Shown: positions 32,518 to 39,157 of the stretch, piece by piece | How the letters are laid out: each line of letters begins with the position of its first letter | Position numbering within the stretch: the first letter of the stretch is position 1 | Assembly (NCBI GenBank): GCA_035525375.1 | Contig: DATLEI010000040.1 | Location: 1 to 39,933, forward strand | Reading direction: 5' to 3' | Source: JALZBN01 sp035525375 | Lineage (GTDB): Bacteria > Actinomycetota > Acidimicrobiia > Acidimicrobiales > AC-14 | Length of the DNA stretch: 39,933 bases | Translations under genes and position numbers: made by a program | The notes under the pieces: generated by a model | Told to the model about the DNA's origin: nothing | Databases searched by the model: none | What the model saw: the letters and a program-made list of their open reading frames with translations, nothing else

Positions 32518-32960
32518 GGATGGGCTGTTTTAGACGGTGGCGTCGTCGTGGATGGAACGATCGCCGACGGCGCCGGGAGCCGAGGCGCGCCGGGAGTGAG
32601 GTAGACGACAACCGGGGGCGGGACCATGCCCAGTCGCTCACGGGCGGCGGGGACGATCCGAGCGGGCGACTCGAGTTCAGCGACCCCGACCTGGAGTTGC
32701 TGGTGGGCAGCTTCGGCATCGGCCGCCCGGGCCTCGAGCTGGTCGACCTCAGCCTGGCCCTGGGTGAGGAGCACGTGGGTACATACGGTTCCGAACAAGA
32801 CCGCGCACGCGGCGGCAGACGTCAGTAGGGTGAGCGCTCGAACGGTTCGTCGGCCTCGGGTGCCCGCATCCGGTGTAACGAGTCGGAGCGGTGACTCCGT
32901 CGCGGCGGCTCGCGCGTGACGGACCTCGCGCTCTTCGCGCAGTTCTCGAAGCATGCTCAC
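32514..32960 (-). CDS. ftsL: FtsL-like division protein
   Basis: A 148-residue bitopic protein. It has a charged N-terminus (about 1-40), one membrane helix (about 43-65), and a coiled coil (about 68-98) rich in Ala, Glu, Gln and Leu. RIVPAARERLGMVPPP then follows, matching the end of the coiled coil in FtsL/DivIC proteins. A Pro/Thr-rich tail closes it. Its place between rsmH and ftsI is the normal ftsL site. In the divisome it would link FtsQ to FtsWI. The GTG at 32960 overlaps the rsmH stop (GTGA); the ATG two codons later (32954) is equally possible. Confidence 0.85.
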   Translation of the reverse strand: MSMLRELREEREVRHARAAATESPLRLVTPDAGTRGRRTVRALTLLTSAAACAVLFGTVCTHVLLTQGQAEVDQLEARAADAEAAHQQLQVGVAELESPARIVPAARERLGMVPPPVVVYLTPGAPRLPAPSAIVPSTTTPPSKTAHP

Positions 32961-33916
32961 GCCGCCGCCTCTGGGTTCGGGTGCAACCGTTCGACGGCTC
33001 GCAACCGGGCACTCTCGGCCCGACGGTTGGCCGCGACTTCATGGGCCGCCGGCCGCCTGCCTCGTTTGAGCAGTCGGACCTTGGCGGTTGCGCCGCACTG
33101 GCATGGCAACTGCGGCGGGCAGGTGCAACCGCCCGTCGCCGCATACCGGAAGCGATCCTTGACGATCCTGTCCTCGCCAGAGTGATAGGTGAGAACGACG
33201 CAGCGGCCGCCCGGGGTCAGGAGATCGACGGCGTCGTCGAGGGCTCCAGCGAGAACGTCGAGCTCGCGGTTGACCTCGATGCGTATGGCCTGAAAGGACC
33301 GGCGCGCCGGGTGCCGCCCATGGCGCCGAACCGCAGCGGGGATGGCCGATCGAACGATGTCTGCCAGTTCCCGGGTGCCATTGAGGGGCCGGGCGGCGAC
33401 AATCGCACGGGCAATGCGCCGGGCGAACCGTTCATCGCCGTAGTCGGCAAGAACGCGAGCGAGATCGTCCTCGGAGTAGTCGTTGACGACATCGGCCGCG
33501 CTGGTCGCCGCTTCGGGATCCATTCGCATATCAAGCGGCCCGTCGTGGGAGTACGAGAAGCCCCGGGTCGGTTGGTCGAGCTGGGGTGAGCTGACGCCAA
33601 GGTCGAAGAGCACACCGCTGACCTCCTGTGTCCCCATCGAGCGAAGCACTGGTGCCATTTCCTCGAACGACGCTCGCTGCAGGGTGACGCGCTTGCCGAA
33701 GGGTGCCAATGCCGACGCGGCCCGCTCGATGGCGTCGGGATCCTTGTCGATGCCGAAAACGTTCACTTGTGGAACCGACTCGAGCACGGCGCGCGAGTGG
33801 CCGCCGTTTCCGAGGGTGGCGTCGACGACCGTGCCCGGGGGAACGGGGCGGACCAGGTCAACTACCTCGGCCACCATGACCGGCGCGTGCTGGCTAACTC
33901 GGTCGGGCTCGCTCAT
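32957..33916 (-). CDS. rsmH: 16S rRNA (cytosine1402-N4)-methyltransferase
   Basis: A 319-residue SAM-dependent enzyme (MraW) that methylates N4 of C1402 in 16S rRNA. The SAM-binding motif VVDATLGNGGHSRAVLE (30-46) is followed by DKDPDAIERA, GVLFDLGVSSPQLDQPTRGFSYSHDGPLDMRMD and FQAIRIEVNREL. The C-terminal VVLTYHSGEDRIVK is also standard. The protein ends in an Arg/Ala-rich tail with a CTCPPQLPCQCG cysteine cluster, as in other actinobacterial copies. The ATG at 33916 is preceded by GGGGGAT, which lies inside a long RNA stem. Confidence 0.96.
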   Translation of the reverse strand: MSEPDRVSQHAPVMVAEVVDLVRPVPPGTVVDATLGNGGHSRAVLESVPQVNVFGIDKDPDAIERAASALAPFGKRVTLQRASFEEMAPVLRSMGTQEVSGVLFDLGVSSPQLDQPTRGFSYSHDGPLDMRMDPEAATSAADVVNDYSEDDLARVLADYGDERFARRIARAIVAARPLNGTRELADIVRSAIPAAVRRHGRHPARRSFQAIRIEVNRELDVLAGALDDAVDLLTPGGRCVVLTYHSGEDRIVKDRFRYAATGGCTCPPQLPCQCGATAKVRLLKRGRRPAAHEVAANRRAESARLRAVERLHPNPEAAA

Positions 33917-33918
33917 CA

Positions 33919-34021
33919 GCCATCCCCCGACCGGTTAGGCGCGTCCGGGAGGGGTTCCCGGACGAAACCCTGGCACTGGGCGAAGAGGGGGAGTCTTCCC
34001 GAATGCCGGTCGGGGGATGGC
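33919..34021 (-). ncRNA. Structured RNA leader between mraZ and rsmH (possible mraW-type motif)
   Basis: In the 145-base gap after mraZ, the transcript can form a perfect 16-bp closing stem. Its 5' arm is GCCATCCCCCGACCGG (34021-34006) and the 3' arm is its exact complement (33934-33919). The 71 bases enclosed hold two further perfect hairpins: GAAGA/TCTTC around a 7-base C-rich loop (33998-33982), and GTCCGGGA/TCCCGGAC around a 5-base loop (33963-33943). The 3' arm contains GGGGGA, the apparent ribosome binding site of rsmH, five bases before its ATG, so pairing would block rsmH translation. An actinobacterial RNA motif upstream of mraW (rsmH) has been described. I believe this may be one, but a covariance-model search is needed. 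Confidence 0.7.
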
Positions 34022-34061
34022 ACATGAGCGAGCTGCGCCCGCGGTACGACGGGGCGGGAGG

Positions 34062-34508
34062 TCACTTGCTTCCGTTCCCGTCCGGGGGGGAAGCCAGGCC
34101 CTGAGGCTCCCCCCCGGCCAGGCCTTGTTCGCCTTGGCGCTTGGTTTCCAGCCACGCGCCGGCGTCCCAGATCTCGAGGTGGTCGAACTGACCCGTGACC
34201 GTGACCTCCCGATCGAGTCCTGCGAATGCACGTAGGGACGGCGGGATCGCCAAACGGCCCTGACGGTCGGGGCTCGAATCGACCGCGCCCGAGAAGAAGG
34301 CGCGAGCGATGTTGCGCTCGATCGCTGTCCCGTGCAGAAGCTCTTTCATCTGGCCGGCCTTGACGTTGAACTCCTCGGGCGGCCAGATGGCGAGGCACTT
34401 GTCGACCTCGCTGGTGAGAAAGACGATTTTGAGCTGGTCGCGAAAGCGCGCCGGGAGGATCAACCGCCCTTTGGCGTCCAGGGAGTGGCTGTACTCCCCC
34501 AGGAACAT
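34062..34508 (-). CDS. mraZ: Transcriptional regulator MraZ
   Basis: A 148-residue AbrB-fold DNA-binding protein that forms ring-shaped oligomers and controls the dcw cluster. Two tandem halves carry the DxxGR signature: DAKGR (11-15) and DRQGR (81-85), with LILPARFRD and LAIPPSLRAFAGL behind them. The last about 25 residues are a Gly/Pro/Ser tail not needed for the fold. ATG 34508 begins the conserved MFLGEYSHSLDAKGR and has GAGGAAGAGGG upstream, so the longer in-frame ORF above it is not coding. A promoter and three tandem GTGG boxes lie 75-130 bases upstream. Confidence 0.96.
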   Translation of the reverse strand: MFLGEYSHSLDAKGRLILPARFRDQLKIVFLTSEVDKCLAIWPPEEFNVKAGQMKELLHGTAIERNIARAFFSGAVDSSPDRQGRLAIPPSLRAFAGLDREVTVTGQFDHLEIWDAGAWLETKRQGEQGLAGGEPQGLASPPDGNGSK

Positions 34509-34562
34509 CGCGGCCCTCTTCCTCTGAATTTGCTCGAAACATCGCCCGGTGGCACCCCCATG

Positions 34563-34578
34563 GCCCCTATTGTGGGGC
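34563..34578. repeat. Short inverted repeat in the mraZ leader
   Basis: GCCCC (34563-34567) and GGGGC (34574-34578) form a 5-bp GC-only inverted repeat with a 6-base AT-rich centre. It lies just below the three MraZ boxes and inside the mraZ 5' untranslated region. It could be a leader hairpin or an additional protein site. Its size allows no firm claim. Confidence 0.35.
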
Positions 34579-34583
34579 TCGCC

Positions 34584-34609
34584 ATCCACTCCGTACCACT
34601 TTGCCCCAC
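34584..34609 (-). promoter_or_regulatory. Three tandem MraZ boxes (GTGG repeats, 10-bp period)
   Basis: On the minus strand GTGGGG (34609-34604), GTGGTA (34599-34594) and GTGGAT (34589-34584) follow one another at exactly ten bases. MraZ is known to bind short G-rich direct repeats (TGGGN/GTGG type) spaced by one helical turn just upstream of mraZ. The first box touches the -10 element, and the set covers the expected transcription start, so bound MraZ should repress mraZ and the genes behind it. The boxes also lie 103 bases upstream of the divergent murT start. Confidence 0.8.
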
Positions 34610-34636
34610 AGTACGCCCCTTCCAAACCCCGGTCAA
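34608..34636 (-). promoter_or_regulatory. mraZ promoter (TTGACC-N17-TACTGT)
   Basis: On the minus strand TTGACC (34636-34631) is five of six bases of the -35 consensus. After exactly 17 bases comes TACTGT (34613-34608), a TANNNT -10 box. Transcription would start near 34601 and leave a leader of about 90 bases before the mraZ ATG. This is the best-formed vegetative promoter in the window, as expected for the head of a cluster of seventeen genes. Confidence 0.75.
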
Positions 34637-34711
34637 CCCCCAACCTCCCAAACGGGGTGGTTTCGCCGGTCAGAGGCCGCTGGGCCGCGCGATATGGGCG
34701 AAGATGCGGCG

Positions 34712-35959
34712 ATGACGGCGTCATTGCGCACCCGGACAGCAATCCGTCTCGGCCAAGCGGTGTCCGAGCTCTCCCGGCGCGCCGGTCGAGGCCAAGGGTC
34801 CTCCGTCGGCGGCAAGGTGATGCTTGCAGTCGATCCGCAGGCACTGGCGGCGGTGGCGACCGGCCATCGAGTCGCCATGGTCTCCGGCACCAACGGCAAA
34901 ACGACGACGACCCGGCTCTTGGCCGCCGCACTGAGCGCAGAGGGCCCGGTCACTTCCAACTCTGCCGGGGCGAACCTGCTTTCGGGGCTGGTGAGCACGC
35001 TCGCCGGCGCGCCCCCCGGTGCGCTGGGCGCCCTCGAGGTCGACGAAGGACTGTTGCCGGCCGCCGTTACCGCCATCCGACCGGTGGCGGTCGTGTTGCT
35101 TAACCTCAGCCGCGACCAGCTCGACCGCATTGGGGAGGTACGGCTACATGCCGAGTCATGGCGGCGCGCCCTGGCGGCTTCGCCGGCGACCGTGGCCGTC
35201 GCCAACGCCGACGATCCGCTGGTCGCCTACGCCGCTCACGACAGCGCGGGGGTCACCTGGGTCGGCACGGGACAGCAATGGCGCTCGGATGCTGCTGCCT
35301 GCCCAGCATGCGGCGGCCGGATCAAGTGGGCCGTCGATGGCCAGTGGGCTTGCGATTCGTGCGACTTCTCGAAACCGTCGACGACGATCGATCTTGACGG
35401 GAACGACCTCGTCCTTCCCGGAGGTGCCCGCCTGACCCTCGATCTGCAGCTTCCGGGGTGGTGCAACCGCGCCAATGCGGCCATGGCCCTCGGTGGCGCG
35501 ATCGCTCTCGGCGCCAATGCCGCGGGCGCCGTCGCCGCCATGTCGGGGGTGGGCACCGTCGCCGGTCGCTATCAGGTCCTCGACCGGGACGGTGTGCAAG
35601 TCCGCCTCCTGCTGGCGAAGAATCCGGCCGGATGGGCAGAGACGCTCGACCTGATTCGGCCTGCTCCCCTGCCGGTCGTCATCGGCATCAATGCCCGTGT
35701 CGCCGACGGGCGGGATCCGTCGTGGCTCTGGGACGTGCCCTTCGAACGTTTGCGGGGCCGGTTGGTCATCGCCACCGGGGATCGGGGCCGAGACCTCGCC
35801 GTCCGTCTTCGTTACGCCGATGTTGAGCACGGGTTCGTGCCCGATTACCTGGAGGCTGTCCGAGCAACCGGGGAAAGCGACATCGACCTGGCCGCGAACT
35901 ACACCTCTTTTCAAGACGCCCGGCGCGCCCTGGGAGGCAGCGGAGTCAGCCGTGACTGA
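34712..35959 (+). CDS. murT: Lipid II isoglutaminyl synthase, Mur-ligase subunit MurT
   Basis: A 415-residue Mur-ligase-like subunit. It activates the alpha-carboxyl of D-Glu in lipid II with ATP and passes it to ammonia from GatD. The P-loop SGTNGKTTTTRLL spans residues 58-70, with GTNGKT at 59-64. Unlike other Mur ligases it carries a zinc ribbon, CPACGGRIKW...CDSCDF (C197, C200, C214, C217), which is diagnostic of MurT. The C-terminal DUF1727 region has VRLLLAKNPAGWAETL and LGINARVADGRDPSWLWDVPFE-like sequence. ATG 34712 is chosen because LRTRTAIRLG begins the conserved part. ATGs at 34694 and 34601 are possible but extend into the mraZ control region. The stop overlaps gatD by eight bases. 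Confidence 0.94.
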   Translation: MTASLRTRTAIRLGQAVSELSRRAGRGQGSSVGGKVMLAVDPQALAAVATGHRVAMVSGTNGKTTTTRLLAAALSAEGPVTSNSAGANLLSGLVSTLAGAPPGALGALEVDEGLLPAAVTAIRPVAVVLLNLSRDQLDRIGEVRLHAESWRRALAASPATVAVANADDPLVAYAAHDSAGVTWVGTGQQWRSDAAACPACGGRIKWAVDGQWACDSCDFSKPSTTIDLDGNDLVLPGGARLTLDLQLPGWCNRANAAMALGGAIALGANAAGAVAAMSGVGTVAGRYQVLDRDGVQVRLLLAKNPAGWAETLDLIRPAPLPVVIGINARVADGRDPSWLWDVPFERLRGRLVIATGDRGRDLAVRLRYADVEHGFVPDYLEAVRATGESDIDLAANYTSFQDARRALGGSGVSRD

Positions 35960-36698
35960 CGCGCTCTCGATCGTTTTGCTGTATCCCGAGCTCCTCGGCA
36001 CCTACGGCGACGGCGGCAACGCTGCAGTCCTCGCTCAGCGGCTGCACCGGCGCGGCATAGGAGCCGAGGTGATCGAGGTCGCCGCCGGCGACCCTGTGCC
36101 GAGGTCCTGCGAGCTCTACCTAATGGGCGGCGGCGAAGATGGGCCCCAGGCCTTAGCCGTACGAGAACTACGAGCCAGCGGCGCGTTGCACGCGGCCGTT
36201 GAAGCCGGTGCTGCGGTGCTGGCCATTTGCGCCGGCTACCAGGTCCTGGGACGGGAGTTCATCGGACCGGACGGCAACATCAACGCGGGCCTGGGACTCC
36301 TCGACTGCTCGACGGCGCGGGGCCCCGGTGCCCGGCGCGTAGGAGAGATGGTCGTCGAGTCCGCGCCGGGCCTCGGCCTGCCCACCCTCACCGGCTACGA
36401 GAATCATGCCGGAGTCACATCGCTGGGCCCCGGCGCGCAGCCGCTGGGCCGGGTGTTGGTCGGTCGTGGGAACGACGCCGGTGACGGCAGCGAAGGGATC
36501 GTCACCGGTCACGTGGTCGGGACCTACCTGCACGGGCCCGTGCTGGCGCGCAACCCGGCGCTGGCCGACCTCTTGTTGTCGTGGGTCGCCGGCGCGCTCG
36601 AGCCTATTGATGACGCCGAAATCGAGGAACTGCGCGCCGAGCGTATTAAGGCGGCAAAGTCGGGCCGCCGTCGCTGGCCATCGCCTTGGCGACGCTGA
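35952..36698 (+). CDS. gatD: Lipid II isoglutaminyl synthase, glutaminase subunit GatD
   Basis: A 248-residue class I (CobB/CobQ-type) glutamine amidotransferase that releases ammonia for MurT. The nucleophile Cys93 lies in AICAGYQVLG and the catalytic His194 in TYLHGPVLARNP. The spacing is close to that of the staphylococcal enzyme. No third Glu is needed in this family. Other motifs are YPELLGTYGDGGN at the N-terminus, with residues typical of the group, and TGYENHAGVT. The GTG start at 35952 lies in the last codons of murT. MurT-GatD amidation of D-iGlu gives D-iGln and aids crosslinking. The gene ends 17 bases from the convergent ligase gene. Confidence 0.94.
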   Translation: MTDALSIVLLYPELLGTYGDGGNAAVLAQRLHRRGIGAEVIEVAAGDPVPRSCELYLMGGGEDGPQALAVRELRASGALHAAVEAGAAVLAICAGYQVLGREFIGPDGNINAGLGLLDCSTARGPGARRVGEMVVESAPGLGLPTLTGYENHAGVTSLGPGAQPLGRVLVGRGNDAGDGSEGIVTGHVVGTYLHGPVLARNPALADLLLSWVAGALEPIDDAEIEELRAERIKAAKSGRRRWPSPWRR

Positions 36699-36715
36699 AT
36701 CTCGACGCCCACCGA

Positions 36716-37369
36716 TCAGCGTTTGGTGAGACGGCCGAGCAGCGCTTCCTGCAGAGCCGCCTTTTCGACGTCCAACGCAGCCGCGCCGTCTCGCAGCTGG
36801 TGCTCCGCCTCTCTGCGCGCGCCGGCGTCGAGTGCCAACAGCGACACGAACGCGCCGGGGTCCCACTCCAGCAAAGCGGCGCACTGAAAGAGCGCGCCTG
36901 AGCGCGTTCGGCGCTGACTGATGCCGATTGCCTTCCGAGGTCCGACTGTCACCTCGCCGGAGCCCAACCCCGCGAAGCAGGCGATGTGGGCCCACATCGG
37001 TGCAATGAGCCCCCCCTCGTGATAGCTGGCGTCGATGCCGAGGTCGCCAAGCGCTAGCGCCCAGGTCTCGCCCAACCAGTAGGCCGACCGTCCGACGTCG
37101 TCGTCCCACAAGTCATCACCGGCGGGAAGTAGCACGTCGACCCATAGGACGGCGCCGGGCGAGACGAGCACCGCTCCCCCGCCGCTGCTCCGGCGCGCCA
37201 CCTCTATCCCCGCTCGAGCAGCGGCTTCGCTATCCACCGAAAGTGGGGACTGGGTGCTGCCCATGACCAATGCCGGCGCGCTCAGCTCGAGTACCCGCGC
37301 CGTGCGCTCCATCGGCTGTGGCCACGGCCGGGCCAGGAGATGCGCGGCGGAGCCGAACTCGCGCTCCAC
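36716..37369 (-). CDS. Lipoate-protein ligase A / octanoyltransferase family protein
   Basis: A 217-residue protein of the biotin/lipoate ligase fold. It has the family motif RRSSGGGAVLVSPGAVLWVDV (from residue 59; GGG binds the acyl chain), GVGSG-like loop FAGLGSGEV and the catalytic Lys146 in GPRKAIGISQRR. Cys131 (ACFAG) is close to the position of the Cys in the conserved PCF/ACF motif of the family. It could attach lipoate or octanoate to carrier proteins such as the E2 or GcvH subunits. The family also includes inactive and amidotransferase members. GTG 37369 is used as start. The frame remains open upstream to a CTG at 37390, whose CTGA overlaps the HNH stop, so translation might begin there. 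Confidence 0.78.
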   Translation of the reverse strand: MEREFGSAAHLLARPWPQPMERTARVLELSAPALVMGSTQSPLSVDSEAAARAGIEVARRSSGGGAVLVSPGAVLWVDVLLPAGDDLWDDDVGRSAYWLGETWALALGDLGIDASYHEGGLIAPMWAHIACFAGLGSGEVTVGPRKAIGISQRRTRSGALFQCAALLEWDPGAFVSLLALDAGARREAEHQLRDGAAALDVEKAALQEALLGRLTKR

Positions 37370-37386
37370 GCGCCACCGACGAGCGG

Positions 37387-37893
37387 TCAGGCCGACAGCG
37401 CCGCGCCGGACTGCAGGTACTGCTCCCAATGCGGATGAACCGTGCCGACCGCAACGATGATCCACGTCAGCTCTTTGGGGGCCACCGGGCGCCGGCGCAG
37501 GGTGAGGCCGACCTCGCTGAGCGAGCGGTCCTCCTTCCGGGTGTTGCACGGCCGACAAGCGGCCACGACGTTCTCCCAGACGTGCTGGCCGCCACGGCTG
37601 CGGGGAACGACGTGGTCGATGTTCTCGGCGGTCCCGCCGCAGTACTGGCACCGGTGATCGTCACGGGCAAACACGGCGCGCCGGTTGAGGGCGGCGCGCG
37701 CCCGGAACGGCACCTTTACGAAGTACGTGAGACGGATCACCGACGGCACCGGTAGGGCGACTCGCTCGGAGTGAAATGCCCGGTCAGTGGCGTGAAGGAC
37801 CTCCGCTTTCTCTTTCAAGACAAGCAGTAGGGCACGGCGTGCGGAAACGACACACAGCGGCTCGTACGTCGCGTTGAGCACCAGCGCCTTCAT
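37387..37893 (-). CDS. HNH endonuclease family protein
   Basis: A 168-residue protein common in actinobacteria. The N-terminal domain (about 1-75) begins with MKALVLNATYEPLCVVSARRALLLVL. The HNH core (about 76-125) has CxxC at C82/C85, the DH pair at 93-94 in IDHVVPRSRGG, N108 in WENVV and the second CxxC at C113/C116 followed by N117. These residues form the beta-beta-alpha metal site and the structural zinc. The C-terminal region has PKELTWIIVAVG. Its natural target is unknown; the gene is core-like and no phage genes are near. The frame ends at the start of the ligase gene and both are probably co-transcribed. Confidence 0.9.
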   Translation of the reverse strand: MKALVLNATYEPLCVVSARRALLLVLKEKAEVLHATDRAFHSERVALPVPSVIRLTYFVKVPFRARAALNRRAVFARDDHRCQYCGGTAENIDHVVPRSRGGQHVWENVVAACRPCNTRKEDRSLSEVGLTLRRRPVAPKELTWIIVAVGTVHPHWEQYLQSGAALSA

Positions 37894-37913
37894 AGAGGGC
37901 CTCGCCGCCTCGC

Positions 37914-37956
37914 TCAGACGGCCATTGCTGGTGGCACGATCATTGCTTCGAGGCTA
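37914..37956 (-). other. Possible leaderless short ORF upstream of the HNH gene
   Basis: On the minus strand TAGCCT (37956-37951) fits TANNNT. Seven bases later an ATG (37943) opens a nine-codon frame, MIVPPAMAV, ending in TGA at 37914. The HNH ATG follows 20 bases later. The layout is the same as for other leaderless genes in the window and could be a leader peptide or a chance match. The TAG is also the stop codon of the small upstream gene. Confidence 0.25.
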
Positions 37957-38211
37957 CCTGAACCGGCGCGAATGGCGGCACCAATTGAGATAGCTGACGA
38001 CATCGGCGGCCTCCGGTGGGTGGTGCGGATCGCCGTAGGCGGTCTCGGCGCGGAACCGAAGGTAGGCCGGGTCTGGCACCGGAAGGGGCGGCCACCGACG
38101 CCACCAGCCCGATGGGGATAGCCGGAACAGCTGGATCACCGCGACCGGCCACAGTGGCGGACGGAGGACGACGGCGATTGCCGCCGGCCACACCCATGAC
38201 ACTCGCTTCAT
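37954..38211 (-). CDS. Small hypothetical protein coupled to the ROK kinase
   Basis: An 85-residue basic protein rich in Trp, Pro and Arg. The N-terminus has a hydrophobic stretch (about 5-28, WVWPAAIAVVLRPPLWPVAVIQLF) that may span or touch the membrane. It is followed by a WWRRWPPLPVPDPAYLRFRAETAYGD segment and a C-terminal helix VVSYLNWCRHSRRF. The motif YLRFRxETAYGD and the Trp/Cys/Arg end look conserved, and I believe similar short proteins occur in other actinobacteria, but I cannot check. ATG 38211 overlaps the ROK stop as ATGA, which supports translation. The function is unknown. Confidence 0.7.
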   Translation of the reverse strand: MKRVSWVWPAAIAVVLRPPLWPVAVIQLFRLSPSGWWRRWPPLPVPDPAYLRFRAETAYGDPHHPPEAADVVSYLNWCRHSRRFR

Positions 38212-39095
38212 CGCCATCGACCACCGTCTGACGGCGGCCCACCTTGTCGCGCCAGCCCCCGCCAACCCACAGCTGCGGCCCCCACGAGCGGCCCGTTCGC
38301 GCCGAGGCCCACTGGCTCGATACGTGCCCCTGACGAGAAGGCCAGCCTCGATCGAGCATCAACTTCAGCCTGGGCAGCAGCGAAGAACGGCGCGCCGTAC
38401 CCCAGCGCGACGGATCCTCCCACCACTGCGAACTGGAGATCGAGGAGATTCGCGACCGAGCCGACGGCCCGGCCCACCATCGTTCCGACCCGGGCCACGA
38501 CGTCGGGGGGCGCCTCCTTGGCTGGGCGGCCGGTTGCGGCGGCAATCGACGTGCCGGATGCTTCGGCCTCGAGGCAGCCGCGGGCCCCGCACGGACAGAT
38601 CCTTCCGTCCGGCTCGACGATCACGTGGCCGATATGGCCGGCATTGCCTTGGGCGCCGTCAAGCAGGCGGCCATCAAGCACGATCCCGCCTCCGACGCCA
38701 GTCGAGACGACCATGGCCAGGTAGTCGGTCTCCCGAGCAGCCGCGCCACACCAACCCTCGGCCAGCGCCAGCGCTTTGGCATCGTTGTCGACGAAGGTCG
38801 GCGATACGAGCGCTTCCTCGAGCCGCGACAGCAGAGGAAACGACGACCAGGCAGGGATGTTCAGCGGCGACACGAGAGCTCCATCCGCACTCATGGGGCC
38901 CCCGCAGCCCACGCCACAGGTCGCAATTGTCTCGTCGCCGATGAGCGGGTGCACGAGGGCCAGCAACCTGTCGAACAGATCCTCGCCTTGGTCGGTCACC
39001 GGTGTCGGCAGGGAGGTTGACGACACGACGTCGCCCTCGGCTGTCACCAGCCCCGCGGCGAGTTTGGTGCCGCCCACGTCGATTGCCAGCGCGAT
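38208..39095 (-). CDS. ROK-family sugar kinase (glucokinase-like), noncanonical start likely
   Basis: A ROK kinase, most likely glucokinase. The phosphate-1 loop is DVGGTKLAAGL. The catalytic Asp is in TFVDNDAKAL. STGVGGGIVLDGRLLDG is the phosphate-2 region. GNAGHIGHVIVEPDGRICPCGARGCLEAEAS contains the ROK zinc motif, with His and three Cys in CPCGARGC. The first canonical start in frame is GTG 39077, the Val of DVGGTK, which would delete the first beta strand. Upstream the frame encodes IDIALAID and then stops at TAG (39104-39102), with no ATG, GTG or TTG. The ATC at 39095 gives IALAIDVGGTK, the normal family N-terminus, so I place the start there (295 residues). CTG 39089 is another option. 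Confidence 0.85.
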   Translation of the reverse strand: MALAIDVGGTKLAAGLVTAEGDVVSSTSLPTPVTDQGEDLFDRLLALVHPLIGDETIATCGVGCGGPMSADGALVSPLNIPAWSSFPLLSRLEEALVSPTFVDNDAKALALAEGWCGAAARETDYLAMVVSTGVGGGIVLDGRLLDGAQGNAGHIGHVIVEPDGRICPCGARGCLEAEASGTSIAAATGRPAKEAPPDVVARVGTMVGRAVGSVANLLDLQFAVVGGSVALGYGAPFFAAAQAEVDARSRLAFSSGARIEPVGLGANGPLVGAAAVGWRGLARQGGPPSDGGRWR

Positions 39096-39145
39096 GTCGA
39101 TCTATCGACCGTAGGGCACGCGGGACCAACCGGGCACCCTCCCGC

Positions 39146-39151
39146 TACTCT
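39146..39151 (+). promoter_or_regulatory. Putative -10 box of a leaderless promoter for the moxR gene (TACTCT)
   Basis: TACTCT fits TANNNT and lies six bases before the GTG at 39158, in the 62-base gap to the divergent ROK gene. A clear -35 is not visible. Confidence 0.45.
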
Positions 39152-39157
39152 CTGCAG

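Noticed and set aside
34610..34680. Further G-rich repeats upstream of the mraZ promoter as extra MraZ boxes
   Set aside because: TGGGA, TGGGG, CGGGG and TGGAA occur there on the minus strand, but at irregular spacings of 8, 11 and 7 bases. The exact 10-bp array is confined to 34584-34609.
34601..34711. Start of murT at ATG 34601 or 34694
   Set aside because: The added residues are Pro-rich, lie in the mraZ promoter and operator, and do not resemble the family. ATG 34712 begins the conserved segment.
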